Of a stretch of 64,000 bases of DNA, positions 25,396 to 34,141 are shown one piece after another. The stretch is from Lysobacter_I brunescens. GTDB lineage: Bacteria > Pseudomonadota > Gammaproteobacteria > Xanthomonadales > Xanthomonadaceae. The stretch spans positions 186,001 through 250,000 of the forward strand of contig NZ_JBHTIF010000004.1 in NCBI RefSeq assembly GCF_042677005.1, given 5' to 3'. The position numbers and the translations under genes are program-made. Numbering within the stretch: the first letter of the stretch is position 1; each line of letters starts with the position of its first letter. Under the pieces are notes generated by a model. It did no database searches and had not been told where the DNA came from. It saw nothing but the letters and a program-made list of their open reading frames with translations.

Positions 25396-25568
25396 TTTAT
25401 TTCAGCGCTGCAGGACAAGTTTTCAGTGCATCGCTTACACCAAAAGTCAAATCGCGATGGCCGGCAAAAATGTCCACCCTAGGCACTGAGGCACAATCGG
25501 ATCGCCAAGGCGCGCAGCGCCACCGATCATCCAGGCCGAGAAGCCCTAAAACTGTAGCCTATAAAGCA

Positions 25569-26408
25569 ATGCGAATCGCGCCGTCAATCCTGCTGCTTGC
25601 TGCAGTCGTCCTGCCTGCAGGCTACGGTCGTGCCGAAACTACCGCAACCACGTCTGCAGAGCCCAAAGAGAACACCGTGGTCATTTTCCGCACCCCTGAT
25701 GGACAGGTTCTCACGCTTGCCGACCTGCGTGGACTGGACGGGACATTCCAGTACCAACTCATCGGCAGCGACAACGTGCCTGCCGAGGCCGAGTCGTTGC
25801 ACAGGCAGGCCCGGCAGGCGGGTGCAGCGGGCGACTACCCGAGGGCAATCACGCTTCTGCAGCAGGCGGCGGAACTGGCGCCGGCCTGGCCCTACCCTGT
25901 CTACGACATGGCCTTCACCTATCTGCTGATGAATGACAGCGACAACGCGCGCAAGTACTACGTGAAGACGGTCGAACTGTCCCCGCGCGGATTCTTCACC
26001 GCGATCACGGCTTCGGATGCCCTGTGCCGCGAGCGGAAAGGCGACCTTCCCGAGGGAACCTATCTGGCCTATCTGTCGCTGGAATGGATGGATGACCCCG
26101 AGCGAAAGGCGGAGGCGGTCCGCCAATTGGTCGAGCGCATTCCCCGGTTTGCCCCCGTCTGGAAGGAACAGGCAATCCTCGCCGGGTCCAGCACGGAAAA
26201 GCTCGCGGCCATCGAGAAGGGACTCGCCGCGAATCCCGACGGCGAAACAAAGGGCATCCTGACTATCAACAAGGCGCTGATCATGGCAGGAAATGGAGAT
26301 CACGACGGCGCCGTTCAATTGCTCGGAAACCTCGCTCTCGATCCGACCTCGACCTACGCCACCGAGCATCTGGCCAAGGTGACGCTCGCGAGTCTCGTCG
26401 AGGAATAG
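25569..26408 (+). CDS. exported TPR-repeat protein
   Basis: A 279-residue protein with a signal peptide (MRIAPSILLLAAVVLPAGYG, cleavage near GRA-ET). The mature part starts with a short beta segment (NTVVIFRTPDGQVLTLADL) followed by tetratricopeptide helices (ARQAGAAGDYPRAITLLQQAAELAP, YPVYDMAFTYLLMNDSDNARKYYVKTVEL). The start was set by the signal peptide; upstream codons give an Arg-rich leader. It lies in the accessory patch after the attC. Function unknown; TPRs suggest a protein-binding role. Confidence 0.78.
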   Translation: MRIAPSILLLAAVVLPAGYGRAETTATTSAEPKENTVVIFRTPDGQVLTLADLRGLDGTFQYQLIGSDNVPAEAESLHRQARQAGAAGDYPRAITLLQQAAELAPAWPYPVYDMAFTYLLMNDSDNARKYYVKTVELSPRGFFTAITASDALCRERKGDLPEGTYLAYLSLEWMDDPERKAEAVRQLVERIPRFAPVWKEQAILAGSSTEKLAAIEKGLAANPDGETKGILTINKALIMAGNGDHDGAVQLLGNLALDPTSTYATEHLAKVTLASLVEE

Positions 26409-26511
26409 TGCTGGATGCTTTCAATCTGCGGCTTTTCCGAGGGCGGGATTGAGATGGTGGGAATGATTCGCGTCCTGCTCGGCAGCAGCGCGATCTGAAA
26501 TGACAGGTGCA

Positions 26512-26952
26512 ATGGATATTCGTTCGAAAATCCGGATCTACGCAGACTTCAATGGCCTGGTTGACGGTATCGTCAACCCCAAACGAACTGCAGTCGTTCT
26601 GGACACCTATGGCAGCTTGCGGGATCTATCCAATGCCGGGATCGTCCTTTCCATCGGGCTTCCGCTCGTCGTGTTCGATGCGTCTGATGAATCCGAAGAC
26701 CTGGAGGGACATGGCACCGCCCAGTACGATGCAAGTCGCAAATGGTGGGTCGTGGAATTTGACGAAAAGGGCGTGCGCTACGTTTCTGCAAGGGATCGAG
26801 ACATTGCGGTTGACAGTCCATTCCACTGCGTGAAGTGCGCAGAACCGATCGCGGGGGCGACTTGGAACACCATCGGCATTCCCGGACTCTGTTGCAAATC
26901 GTGCGGGACAAGTGTGCTCGCAGCACTTGCTCCGCCACCTTTGGTCACCTGA
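26512..26952 (+). CDS. hypothetical protein with C-terminal zinc-ribbon
   Basis: A 146-residue soluble protein. An N-terminal beta-rich part (MDIRSKIRIYADFNGLVDG, VLSIGLPLVVFDASDE, WWVVEFDEKGVRYV) is followed by two cysteine pairs, HCVKCAEPI and CCKSCG, likely one zinc site. The ATG at 26512 is favoured by AGGTG upstream; an ATG 12 bases earlier lacks a ribosome site. No family recognised. It sits between orphan genes in the accessory patch. Confidence 0.7.
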   Translation: MDIRSKIRIYADFNGLVDGIVNPKRTAVVLDTYGSLRDLSNAGIVLSIGLPLVVFDASDESEDLEGHGTAQYDASRKWWVVEFDEKGVRYVSARDRDIAVDSPFHCVKCAEPIAGATWNTIGIPGLCCKSCGTSVLAALAPPPLVT

Positions 26953-27020
26953 CCAATGATCAGACGGATCGACCAATGCTTCGCGATTGATTCGACCGCA
27001 CAGAAGAAGGATCAGCACAC

Positions 27021-27308
27021 TTGAGAATCATCCGCTGGCTTGTATTTGCATGGGGCGCCCTGGCATCGATCGTGATGACCTGCTACGCCATCGCATGGGC
27101 AACCCAGCCTGACATTCCGCTTCCCAATGAACTGGGCATCGGCTTCGGAATGGGCATGTTGCTGGGATGGCCGGCATGGCTGGGCTTGCCGCTGCTGGCA
27201 TATGCGGGGCGCCGGCAGCTACGACGCAGCACGATCCTTTTGCTGCTCACCCCGCTCCTGCTGGCTGCGGCTGCAGTTGCGCTCATGGGCCTGACGGGCG
27301 GGCTCTGA
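27021..27308 (+). CDS. small three-TM membrane protein
   Basis: A 95-residue hydrophobic protein with three predicted helices (IIRWLVFAWGALASIVMTCYAIAW near the start, GMGMLLGWPAWLGLPLLAYAG, then ILLLLTPLLLAAAAVALMGL). It begins with TTG preceded by AGAAGGA at nine bases. No family recognised. Confidence 0.6.
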   Translation: MRIIRWLVFAWGALASIVMTCYAIAWATQPDIPLPNELGIGFGMGMLLGWPAWLGLPLLAYAGRRQLRRSTILLLLTPLLLAAAAVALMGLTGGL

Positions 27309-27380
27309 GAGCCGTGACGCTTCGGCCAACAACGCTGCCGGGTGGGCTTGCAGTGTCGCAACAAGAGGCATCAACCGAGC

Positions 27381-27396
27381 GAGCGATTGGTCGCTC
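27381..27396 (+). terminator. weak terminator-like hairpin
   Basis: Perfect 6-bp stem GAGCGA/TCGCTC with loop TTGG followed by ATTGTTGTG. It lies between the small membrane gene and the ADP-ribosylglycohydrolase gene. Confidence 0.35.
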
Positions 27397-27469
27397 ATTG
27401 TTGTGTGCGGAGCACGCCGCCTACGCGTTGGCGTAAAGTGGTCAGCCGCAGTATTCAAGACTCGGTGCC

Positions 27470-28420
27470 ATGTTGCCGCTTTCCGAATCCCGATTGTCCG
27501 GCGCCCTCGTCGGCCTGCTCGTAGGCGATGCGCTCGGCGTCCCCTACGAGTTCAATCCTCCGGAGCGGCTTCCGGACGCTTCGCTGTTCGAGTACGTGCC
27601 GCCGCCGGGTTTCGAGCGCTCGCATCCGGGCGTGCCGCCGGGCACGTGGTCCGATGATGGCGCGCAGGCGCTGTGCCTGCTGGTGTCGCTGCTCGATCGC
27701 GGCGCACTGGATCTGGACGACTTCGCATCGCGCATGGCGCGCTGGTATACGCACGGCTATCTCGCCGTGGATGGCCATGTGTTCGACATTGGCATCACCA
27801 CCGCGCAGGCGCTGCGCGCGGTGCTGGATGGCGAACCGCCGGAGCAGGCGGGCCCGTCGGGGCAATACAACAACGGCAACGGCGCGCTGATGCGGGTGAT
27901 GCCACTCGTGCTGTGGCATACCGGCGACGATGCCGCGCTGGTCCGCGACGCGCGCAGGCAATCCCTGGTGACGCATGGCCATCTGCGCAGCCAGTTGTGC
28001 TGCGCGCTCTATTGCCTGTGGGCGCGGCGTACCATGCAGGATGTCGATGCACCCTGGGACGACGCCGTGCGGACGCTGCGCGATTTGATCGCCGACGAGC
28101 CCGAGGCCGTCGAGGAACTGGAATTCTCGATCCGACCGGACGAGCCCGCCATCGGCGAAGGCTCCGGTTACGTGGTCGATGCGCTGCGATCAGCGCGCTG
28201 GGCGAGCGAAGCCCCAGATTTCGAGAACGCCATGCGTCGCGCGATCAAACTCGGCCACGACACCGATACGACGGCATGCATCGCCGGTGGCATTGCGGGC
28301 CTGCGTTTCGGACTGGAGGGCATTCCGCAGCGCTGGCGTGACGGGCTGCGCGGCCAGGACCTGCTGGCACCGCTGCATGCCGGTCTGCTCGCGCACCGGG
28401 CCACGTCAGGCGCGCGCTGA
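27470..28420 (+). CDS. ADP-ribosylglycohydrolase family protein
   Basis: A 316-residue DraG/ARH-family enzyme that would hydrolyse ADP-ribose from modified proteins or small molecules with Mg2+. The metal-binding motifs are present: GLLVGDALGVPYEF at the N-terminus, GTWSDDGAQ (about residues 58-66, metal Asp pair) and GHDTDTTACIAGGIAGLRFG near the C-terminus. It converges with the acyltransferase gene, the stop codons 13 bp apart. The substrate cannot be told from sequence. Confidence 0.9.
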   Translation: MLPLSESRLSGALVGLLVGDALGVPYEFNPPERLPDASLFEYVPPPGFERSHPGVPPGTWSDDGAQALCLLVSLLDRGALDLDDFASRMARWYTHGYLAVDGHVFDIGITTAQALRAVLDGEPPEQAGPSGQYNNGNGALMRVMPLVLWHTGDDAALVRDARRQSLVTHGHLRSQLCCALYCLWARRTMQDVDAPWDDAVRTLRDLIADEPEAVEELEFSIRPDEPAIGEGSGYVVDALRSARWASEAPDFENAMRRAIKLGHDTDTTACIAGGIAGLRFGLEGIPQRWRDGLRGQDLLAPLHAGLLAHRATSGAR

Positions 28421-28433
28421 GCAACCTTCCGCC

Positions 28434-29912
28434 TCAATTCATCAACGCTTCCGCCGCGACCGAGTTCAGTTCCTGATCCCAGCCGCTCATCAACGCGAGA
28501 TACAGCAGCTTCTCGAATTCGACGTGGAAGCGGTTGGTGACCGCGCGCGGGTCGGGGATGAGCTTGGCGTCGGCGATCAGGCCGAAGTGGACCTTGCCGT
28601 TGTAGCTGAGGATCGACAGGCCGATGCCGATGGAGCCGGTCTGCGGCACCCAGAACATCATTTCGCGGATCTTCGAGCCGGCGAGGTACAGCGGCTGCTG
28701 CGGGCCGGGGACGTTGGTCGCGACGGTAGTGGCCTTGCGGCTGAACAGGTCGAGCGCGAGTTCCTGCATCGCCGAGGGCGCCATGCCGAGCGCGGCGAGC
28801 AGGCCGTAGGCGACGATGGCCTGGCGCGAGTTCTTGAGCTGGTTCATGCACTCCGCGACGTGTTCCAGCCGGCGGATCGGGTTGCCAATGCCTACCGGCA
28901 GTTCGAGGAACACGAGTCCGAAATGGTTGCCGAGCTTGCGCGCATGTTCGAGCGGACGCAGGTTCACCGGCACGGTGGCGCGCAGGGTCAGGCCGTCGAC
29001 CTGTTCGCCGCGTTCGAGCATGTAGTCGCGCAGGGCGCCGGCGGCGGTCGCCATCAGCACGTCGTTGACGGTGCAGCCGCAGGCGCGGCCGACCGCCTTC
29101 ACTTCCTCCAGGTCGAGCGGCGGTGCCCAGGACACGCGCTTGCTCACGCCGAGCCGGCCGCGCAGCAGCGACGGCGGATCGTCCGGCAGGGCCAGCGCCT
29201 GCACTAGCTCGCGCGCGATCTCGCCACCCTCCTTCGCCAGCACGCCGGCCAGCGTCGGGTCCTGCATCATGTCCATGCCCTTGCCGAACGCCTTGGCGCC
29301 GAGCTTGGCGTAGCGCTCCATGGCGCCGACGCGACGCGCGACCTTCTCGCCGTCCTGCTTCAGCCAGGCCTTGCCGAGGTCCGCGCCCTTGGCCGGGTCG
29401 CGCTCGGTGTCGGTGAGCGACAGCAGCACCTGCACCAGTGCGATGCCGTCGGCGTAGCTGTGGTGGATGCGCGCGACCAGCGCGGAACCGCCGTGATACT
29501 TCTCGACGAGGTGGAATTGCCAGAGCGGCTTGGTCTTGTCGAGCGGACTGGACGCCAGCGTGCCGGCGAAACGCTCCAGCGCCTTCTGGTCGCCGCGCCC
29601 GGGCAGTGCGGACAGGCGAACGTGCCAGTCGAGGTCGAAGTCGTCGTCGTCCTGCCAGGCCATGCCGCCCGGGGTCTCGACCGGCTTCTGCCGGAAGCGG
29701 GTATAGGCCAAGAAGCGCTTCTCGATCACCTTGCGCAGCTTCTGCAGGCTGATGGGCTCGTCGAACATCAGCACGCCGGTGATCATCATCGGATTCGTCG
29801 GGCGCTCCATCCGCAGCCATGCGGTGTCGACGCGCGACATCGATTCGCGGCGCGGACGCTTCGATGCGGTCCCTCGAGACGCGCTGCCTGCAGAAGCGGT
29901 GTCCTCGGCCAT
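28434..29912 (-). CDS. wax ester synthase/diacylglycerol acyltransferase (WS/DGAT) family protein
   Basis: A 492-residue acyltransferase of the bacterial WS/DGAT family, which esterifies fatty alcohols or diacylglycerol with acyl-CoA. The catalytic HHxxxDG motif is HHSYADG with His150, His151 and Asp155. Other family blocks: MSRVDTAWLRMERPTNPMM, PLWQFHLVE, VNDVLMATAAGALRDYM, ATVPVNLRP, NVPGPQQPLYLAG and a C-terminal SILSYNGKVHFGLIAD. The ATG at 29912 has GGGGAGGG four bases upstream. It lies 94 bp downstream of the photolyase operon on the same strand. Confidence 0.9.
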   Translation of the reverse strand: MAEDTASAGSASRGTASKRPRRESMSRVDTAWLRMERPTNPMMITGVLMFDEPISLQKLRKVIEKRFLAYTRFRQKPVETPGGMAWQDDDDFDLDWHVRLSALPGRGDQKALERFAGTLASSPLDKTKPLWQFHLVEKYHGGSALVARIHHSYADGIALVQVLLSLTDTERDPAKGADLGKAWLKQDGEKVARRVGAMERYAKLGAKAFGKGMDMMQDPTLAGVLAKEGGEIARELVQALALPDDPPSLLRGRLGVSKRVSWAPPLDLEEVKAVGRACGCTVNDVLMATAAGALRDYMLERGEQVDGLTLRATVPVNLRPLEHARKLGNHFGLVFLELPVGIGNPIRRLEHVAECMNQLKNSRQAIVAYGLLAALGMAPSAMQELALDLFSRKATTVATNVPGPQQPLYLAGSKIREMMFWVPQTGSIGIGLSILSYNGKVHFGLIADAKLIPDPRAVTNRFHVEFEKLLYLALMSGWDQELNSVAAEALMN

Positions 29913-30006
29913 GATTCCCTCCCCGGTGTGTGTCCCGGAGTGAATCATGCGCGCCGGACGAGGTCAACGCGGCGCGCGGGGCTCGTGCGGCGGACCTCGG
30001 TTCGCC

Positions 30007-31434
30007 TCAATCCTCGCCGGCCGAGACCTTGCGATAGGCCGCGAGCGCCGCGTCGCGACCGGCGGCGAGGTCGACGATGGGTCTGCGCGGATAGCCCGGC
30101 GCACGGCGCGCGAGCATCGACGGGTCGGTCCACGGCGCGAAACGCTGGGCCAGCGGCAGACCCGCCAGCTCCGGCAGCCAGCGCGCGATGTAGCGGCCGT
30201 CGGGATCGAACTTCTCCGCCTGGGTCACGGGATTGAACACGCGGAAATACGGCGCGGCGTCGGCACCGGTGCCGGCAATCCATTGCCAGCCTAGGGTGTT
30301 GTTGGCCAGGTCGGCATCGACCAGGGTGTCCCAGAACCAGCGCGCGCCTTCGCGCCAGTGGTAGCGCATGTGCTTGCAGAGGTAGCTGCCGACGATCATG
30401 CGCACGCGGTTGTGCATCCAGCCGGTGTGCCACAGCTCGCGCATGCCCGCGTCGACGATCGGCACGCCGGTGCGGCCGTGGCGCCAGGCCTCGCGCATGC
30501 GTTCGTCCACGCGCGCCCACGCGAAGTCGGCGAAGCGCGGGTTGAGGTTCTGCTCGGTCGTATGCGGAAAATGGTGCAGCAGGTGATGGGCGAACTCGCG
30601 CCAGAACAGTTGGCGGATGTAGCCGTCGATCTCGTCCTCCAGCTTCGGCTGTCGCAGCGCGAGCAGCACGGCGGCGATGCGCCACGGCGCGATCTCGCCG
30701 AAATGCAGGTGCGGCGAGAGTCGCGAGGTGCCGACCTGGTCCGGCAGGTCGCGGCTGCGCGTGTAGCCATGCAGCGCGCCTTCGGCGAAAGCTTCCAGCG
30801 CCTGTCGTGCGCCAGCCTCGCCCGGCTGCCAGTGCTCCCAGAACCCCGCGTCCCAGCCGAGCCTGGGCAGCAGGCCCAGGGCTTCGAGCGGCAGGCCGTG
30901 CGGGCCATCGTCGGTCGCCGGCAGCGACGCCGGGGGGTCGAACAGCGAGGGGAGTCGCAGGGAGGCGCGGGCCGCGCGCCAGAACGGCGTGAACACGCGG
31001 TACGGACCGCCCTGCTTGGTCGCCAGCCGCCACGGTTCGACGAGCAGCGCGCCGTTGAAGCTTTCGGCGTGCAGGCCATGGTCACGGAGCGTGGCCTTGA
31101 TGCGGGTGTCGCGCTTCTCGATCGCCGGCTCGTAGCGGCGGTTCCAGAACACCGCGCTGGCATCGCAGGCGGCGGCCAGCGACTGCAGGGTCTGCAGGCT
31201 GGGGGAATGGAAGATGCGCAGCCGCGAGCCGCGCCGCTGGAGCGCGGCATCCAGCGCAGCCAGCGAATGGTGCCGCCAGGCCTCGGCCGCCGCGCCAGGC
31301 GCCCATGCACCCTCTTCCTCGGGCGCATGGATGTAGACCGGGATGGGCGTGAAGCCGCCGTCCAGCGCCGCCTGGAAGGCGGGGTTGTCGGCGAGGCGCA
31401 GGTCGTTGCGGAACCAGACGATGGCGTGCGGCAT
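30007..31434 (-). CDS. phrB: deoxyribodipyrimidine photo-lyase (cryptochrome/photolyase class I)
   Basis: FAD-dependent enzyme that repairs cyclobutane pyrimidine dimers with blue light. The 475 residues have an N-terminal antenna domain (VWFRNDLRLADNPAF) and a C-terminal FAD-binding domain containing GTSRLSPHLHFGEI, YIRQLFWREFAHHLL, VDAGMRELWHTGWMHNRVRM and the NNTLGWQWIAGTGADAAPYFRVFNP segment. The start follows GAGGG. It is the last of three closely packed genes (9-bp gap) after an iron-sulfur photolyase and a dehydrogenase. Confidence 0.95.
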   Translation of the reverse strand: MPHAIVWFRNDLRLADNPAFQAALDGGFTPIPVYIHAPEEEGAWAPGAAAEAWRHHSLAALDAALQRRGSRLRIFHSPSLQTLQSLAAACDASAVFWNRRYEPAIEKRDTRIKATLRDHGLHAESFNGALLVEPWRLATKQGGPYRVFTPFWRAARASLRLPSLFDPPASLPATDDGPHGLPLEALGLLPRLGWDAGFWEHWQPGEAGARQALEAFAEGALHGYTRSRDLPDQVGTSRLSPHLHFGEIAPWRIAAVLLALRQPKLEDEIDGYIRQLFWREFAHHLLHHFPHTTEQNLNPRFADFAWARVDERMREAWRHGRTGVPIVDAGMRELWHTGWMHNRVRMIVGSYLCKHMRYHWREGARWFWDTLVDADLANNTLGWQWIAGTGADAAPYFRVFNPVTQAEKFDPDGRYIARWLPELAGLPLAQRFAPWTDPSMLARRAPGYPRRPIVDLAAGRDAALAAYRKVSAGED

Positions 31435-31443
31435 CAACTGCCC

Positions 31444-32196
31444 TCAACTCACCTTGACTGTGGGACGCACCGCGAGGAAACCGCCGTCGACGGCGATCAC
31501 CTGGCCGCTGATCCATGCGGCGCGGGACGACACCAGGAAGGCCGCGAGCGTCGCGGCATCGTCGGCAGCGCCATGCCGCCCGAGGGGATACTGCGCCGAA
31601 ACCGCACGACGCGCCAGATCGCTGGACACGAATTTCGCGGTCGCCGGCGTCTCCATCAGGCCGGGCGCGATCACGTTGACGCGCAGGCCAAGCGTGGAGA
31701 AATCCGCGGCCAGCGATCGCGCCAGCGCCTCGATGCCGCCCTTGGCGATGGCGATCGCAGCATGGTTGGCCACGCCGACCGATGCCGCCACCGAACTGAA
31801 CAGCACCAGCGCGCCGCCGCGCTTCTGCGCCTGCAGCGCCGTGGCGTAGGCACGCGAGACGAAGAAGGCGGTGTCGAGATTGGCGGACAGGCAGTCGCGG
31901 TACTGCTGCTCGCCGGTGCGGCCGATCGGGGCGATCAGCACCGCGCCGGCGCAGTTCACCACCGCTCCTGGCGGCTCGCCGAAGGCCTCGGTCGCGGCCT
32001 TCAGCGCAGCCTGGGCACCGGCTTCGGTGGAGACATCGGCCTCGATGGCGAGATCATCGCCTTCGGGGTGCAGGCGCTCGCGGTCGCGGCCGACGAGGGC
32101 GAGTCGCCAGCCTTCGGAACGCAGGTGGGCCGCGAGTGCGGTGGCGACGCCGCCGGAGGCGCCAGTGATGAGACAGGTCATGGGCAGTGTGTTCAT
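31444..32196 (-). CDS. short-chain dehydrogenase/reductase in the photolyase operon
   Basis: A 250-residue SDR with the NAD(P)-binding GASGGVATAL (about residues 11-20), NCAGAV, catalytic Ser in LFSSVAASVG and the C-terminal VNVIAPGLMETP. The Tyr-x3-Lys position reads NHAAIAIAKGG: the Lys is kept but the Tyr is replaced by Ala/Ile, so reductase activity is uncertain. The C-terminal AWISGQVIAVDGGFLA is typical. It sits eight bp after cryB and nine bp before phrB. SDRs in this position occur beside photolyases in other proteobacteria, but the substrate is unknown. Confidence 0.85.
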   Translation of the reverse strand: MNTLPMTCLITGASGGVATALAAHLRSEGWRLALVGRDRERLHPEGDDLAIEADVSTEAGAQAALKAATEAFGEPPGAVVNCAGAVLIAPIGRTGEQQYRDCLSANLDTAFFVSRAYATALQAQKRGGALVLFSSVAASVGVANHAAIAIAKGGIEALARSLAADFSTLGLRVNVIAPGLMETPATAKFVSSDLARRAVSAQYPLGRHGAADDAATLAAFLVSSRAAWISGQVIAVDGGFLAVRPTVKVS

Positions 32197-32204
32197 GCCG
32201 ATGC

Positions 32205-33809
32205 CTACGGGTCGGACGGCGGAATGGTTGCAGGCTTCGCGAGCGCCTCGCGCAATGCCGCCGCCCGGGCGCGGATCGCCTGCAGCCGCTCGGCCGGAAT
32301 GCGATCGAGGTTGCGCCACTGCATGCCCGCGCGCGGATGGTCGCGGAAACGCGATGCGTGGCGGGCGAGGAAGTCCCAGTACAGCGTCGTGAACGGACAG
32401 GCCTTCGGCCCCAGGGCCTCCGCGGGGTCGAACGGGCAGCCCGCGCAGTGGTTCGACATGCGCTGGATGTACTTGCCGGACGCGGCATAGGGCTTGGACA
32501 CCATCTTGCCGCCGTCTGCGTACTGGCTCATGCCCAGCACGTTCGGCAGCTCTACCCACTCCACCGCATCGACGTAGACCGCGAGGTACCAGGCGTGGAT
32601 CTCGCGCGGGCGCACGCCGGCCAGCAGCGCGAACAGGCCGGTCACCATCAGGCGCTGGATGTGGTGCGCATAGCCCAGGTCCAGCGTCTGGCGCAGCGCG
32701 TCGCGCATGCAGGCCATCCGCGTTTCGCCGGTCCAGAACAGCGACGGCAGCGGCAGGTCCGCCTGCAGCGCGTTGTCGTCGAGGAAGTCCGGCATGCGCA
32801 GCCAGTACACGCCGCGCACGTACTCGCGCCAGCCGAGGATCTGGCGGACGAAACCCTCCACCGCCTCGATCGGCGCCCTGCCCGCGCGCCAGGCCGCGAT
32901 CGCGGCATCGACCACGCGACGCGGCGACAGCAGCTTGAGGTTCATCGCCGCCGACAGCCGCGAGTGGTACAGCCAGGGCTCGCCGGCCCAGATCGCATCC
33001 TGGTAGCGGCCGAACATCGGCAGGCGGTGTTCGATGAAATCCGCCAGCGCGGTTTCGGCCTGCGCGGCGGTGACCGGCCAGTCGAAGGCATCGAGCTTGC
33101 CGGGGCGATCGGCGAAACGCGCATCGACCAGTTCGATGACCTCTCGGGTCACGTCGTCCGGCGGGAAGGCCTGCGGTGCAGGCAGCAGGCCGGGACCGCG
33201 CTTGCCGAAACTCTCGCGGTTCTCGGCATCGAAATTCCAGCGGCCGCCGACCGGCTGGCCGTCCTCCATCAGCACGTCGTCGCGCTTGCGCAGCCAGCGG
33301 TAGAAGAACTCCAGGCGCAGCTCGCGCTTGCCCTTGGCCCATTCGGCGAACTCGGCCGGCATGGCGTAGAAATGCAGGTCCGGGCGTTCCGACCACGGAA
33401 TACCGGCCTCGCGGCACACCTGCGGCAGCGACTGCGCGAGCCGCCATTCACCCGGCTGTACCGCAATCACCCGTTCCGGCCGCAGCCGCGTCAAGTCGTC
33501 CACAAGCGCGGCGTCGAGCGTGTCATGCGAGTGCGTGCCCAGCGCCCGGTATTCAACCCGCAGCCCGCGCGCGCGGAGCGCATCGCGGAAGTGGCGCATC
33601 GCGGCAAGGAACATGACGATGCGCGGTTTCGCGCTCCATACGACATCGGCTTCGTGGGCGACCTCGGCCATCCACACGACATCGCGCGCGGGATCGATGT
33701 CGGCCAGTGCCGCCGAATCGAGGTCGAGCTGGTCGCCCAGCACGACGATGAGGTGCCGCACGGGCGCTGTGACGGTGTCTGTCGCGGGAGAAGGTCGACG
33801 TGGAGGCAT
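32205..33809 (-). CDS. iron-sulfur bacterial cryptochrome/photolyase (FeS-BCP, CryB/PhrB type)
   Basis: A 534-residue photolyase-like flavoprotein of the FeS-BCP class, whose characterised members repair (6-4) photoproducts or act as light sensors. The four [4Fe-4S] ligands are Cys367 (ACMRDAL), Cys455 and Cys458 (NHCAGCPFD) and Cys471 (KACPFTTLYW); their spacings of 88, 3 and 13 equal those of Agrobacterium PhrB (350, 438, 441, 454). Start MPPRRPS was chosen; a TACAAT box lies just upstream, so the mRNA may be nearly leaderless. It is first in a three-gene operon. Confidence 0.93.
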   Translation of the reverse strand: MPPRRPSPATDTVTAPVRHLIVVLGDQLDLDSAALADIDPARDVVWMAEVAHEADVVWSAKPRIVMFLAAMRHFRDALRARGLRVEYRALGTHSHDTLDAALVDDLTRLRPERVIAVQPGEWRLAQSLPQVCREAGIPWSERPDLHFYAMPAEFAEWAKGKRELRLEFFYRWLRKRDDVLMEDGQPVGGRWNFDAENRESFGKRGPGLLPAPQAFPPDDVTREVIELVDARFADRPGKLDAFDWPVTAAQAETALADFIEHRLPMFGRYQDAIWAGEPWLYHSRLSAAMNLKLLSPRRVVDAAIAAWRAGRAPIEAVEGFVRQILGWREYVRGVYWLRMPDFLDDNALQADLPLPSLFWTGETRMACMRDALRQTLDLGYAHHIQRLMVTGLFALLAGVRPREIHAWYLAVYVDAVEWVELPNVLGMSQYADGGKMVSKPYAASGKYIQRMSNHCAGCPFDPAEALGPKACPFTTLYWDFLARHASRFRDHPRAGMQWRNLDRIPAERLQAIRARAAALREALAKPATIPPSDP

Positions 33810-33882
33810 GCCGCATTGTATCGATCGCAGCGCATCCGCCATCGCCCGAACCCTACTGAACCGAGCTTGATTCTTCATCAAG

Positions 33883-34027
33883 CAAACCCATCCCCACCCC
33901 GGCCCTCCCCTTGAAGGGGAGGGAGAATGATGCCTGGCTTTGAAACCCTCCCTTCAAGGGAAGGGAGAAAGGCATCGCGGTTTCAAGCCCTCCCCTTCAA
34001 GGGGAGGGTTGGGTGGGGATGGGTTTG
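33883..34027. repeat. REP-like composite inverted repeat
   Basis: A 145-bp element between converging transcripts. Outer arms (33883-33899 and 34011-34027, 17 bp) are perfect inverted copies. Inside are three short palindromes of type CCCTCCCCTT-(G/C)-AAGGGGAGGG at 33903-33923, 33946-33965 (one base shorter) and 33988-34008. The arrangement is that of a BIME- or MITE-like repeat cluster. No transposase is nearby. It could also end transcription from either side. Confidence 0.75.
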
Positions 34028-34141
34028 ACCTTGTTGATCGGCATTCGATGGAGGATCACATCGCTGGATGTCCGCGTGCTGATTGAAACCCATTGCGCCA
34101 CCGGCATGCCGGTGACGCCATGGTTCAAGCCCAGTGTCCGA

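Noticed and set aside
30358..32490. 710-codon plus-strand open frame over phrB and the SDR
   Set aside because: Antisense to three clear genes and with no recognisable domain.
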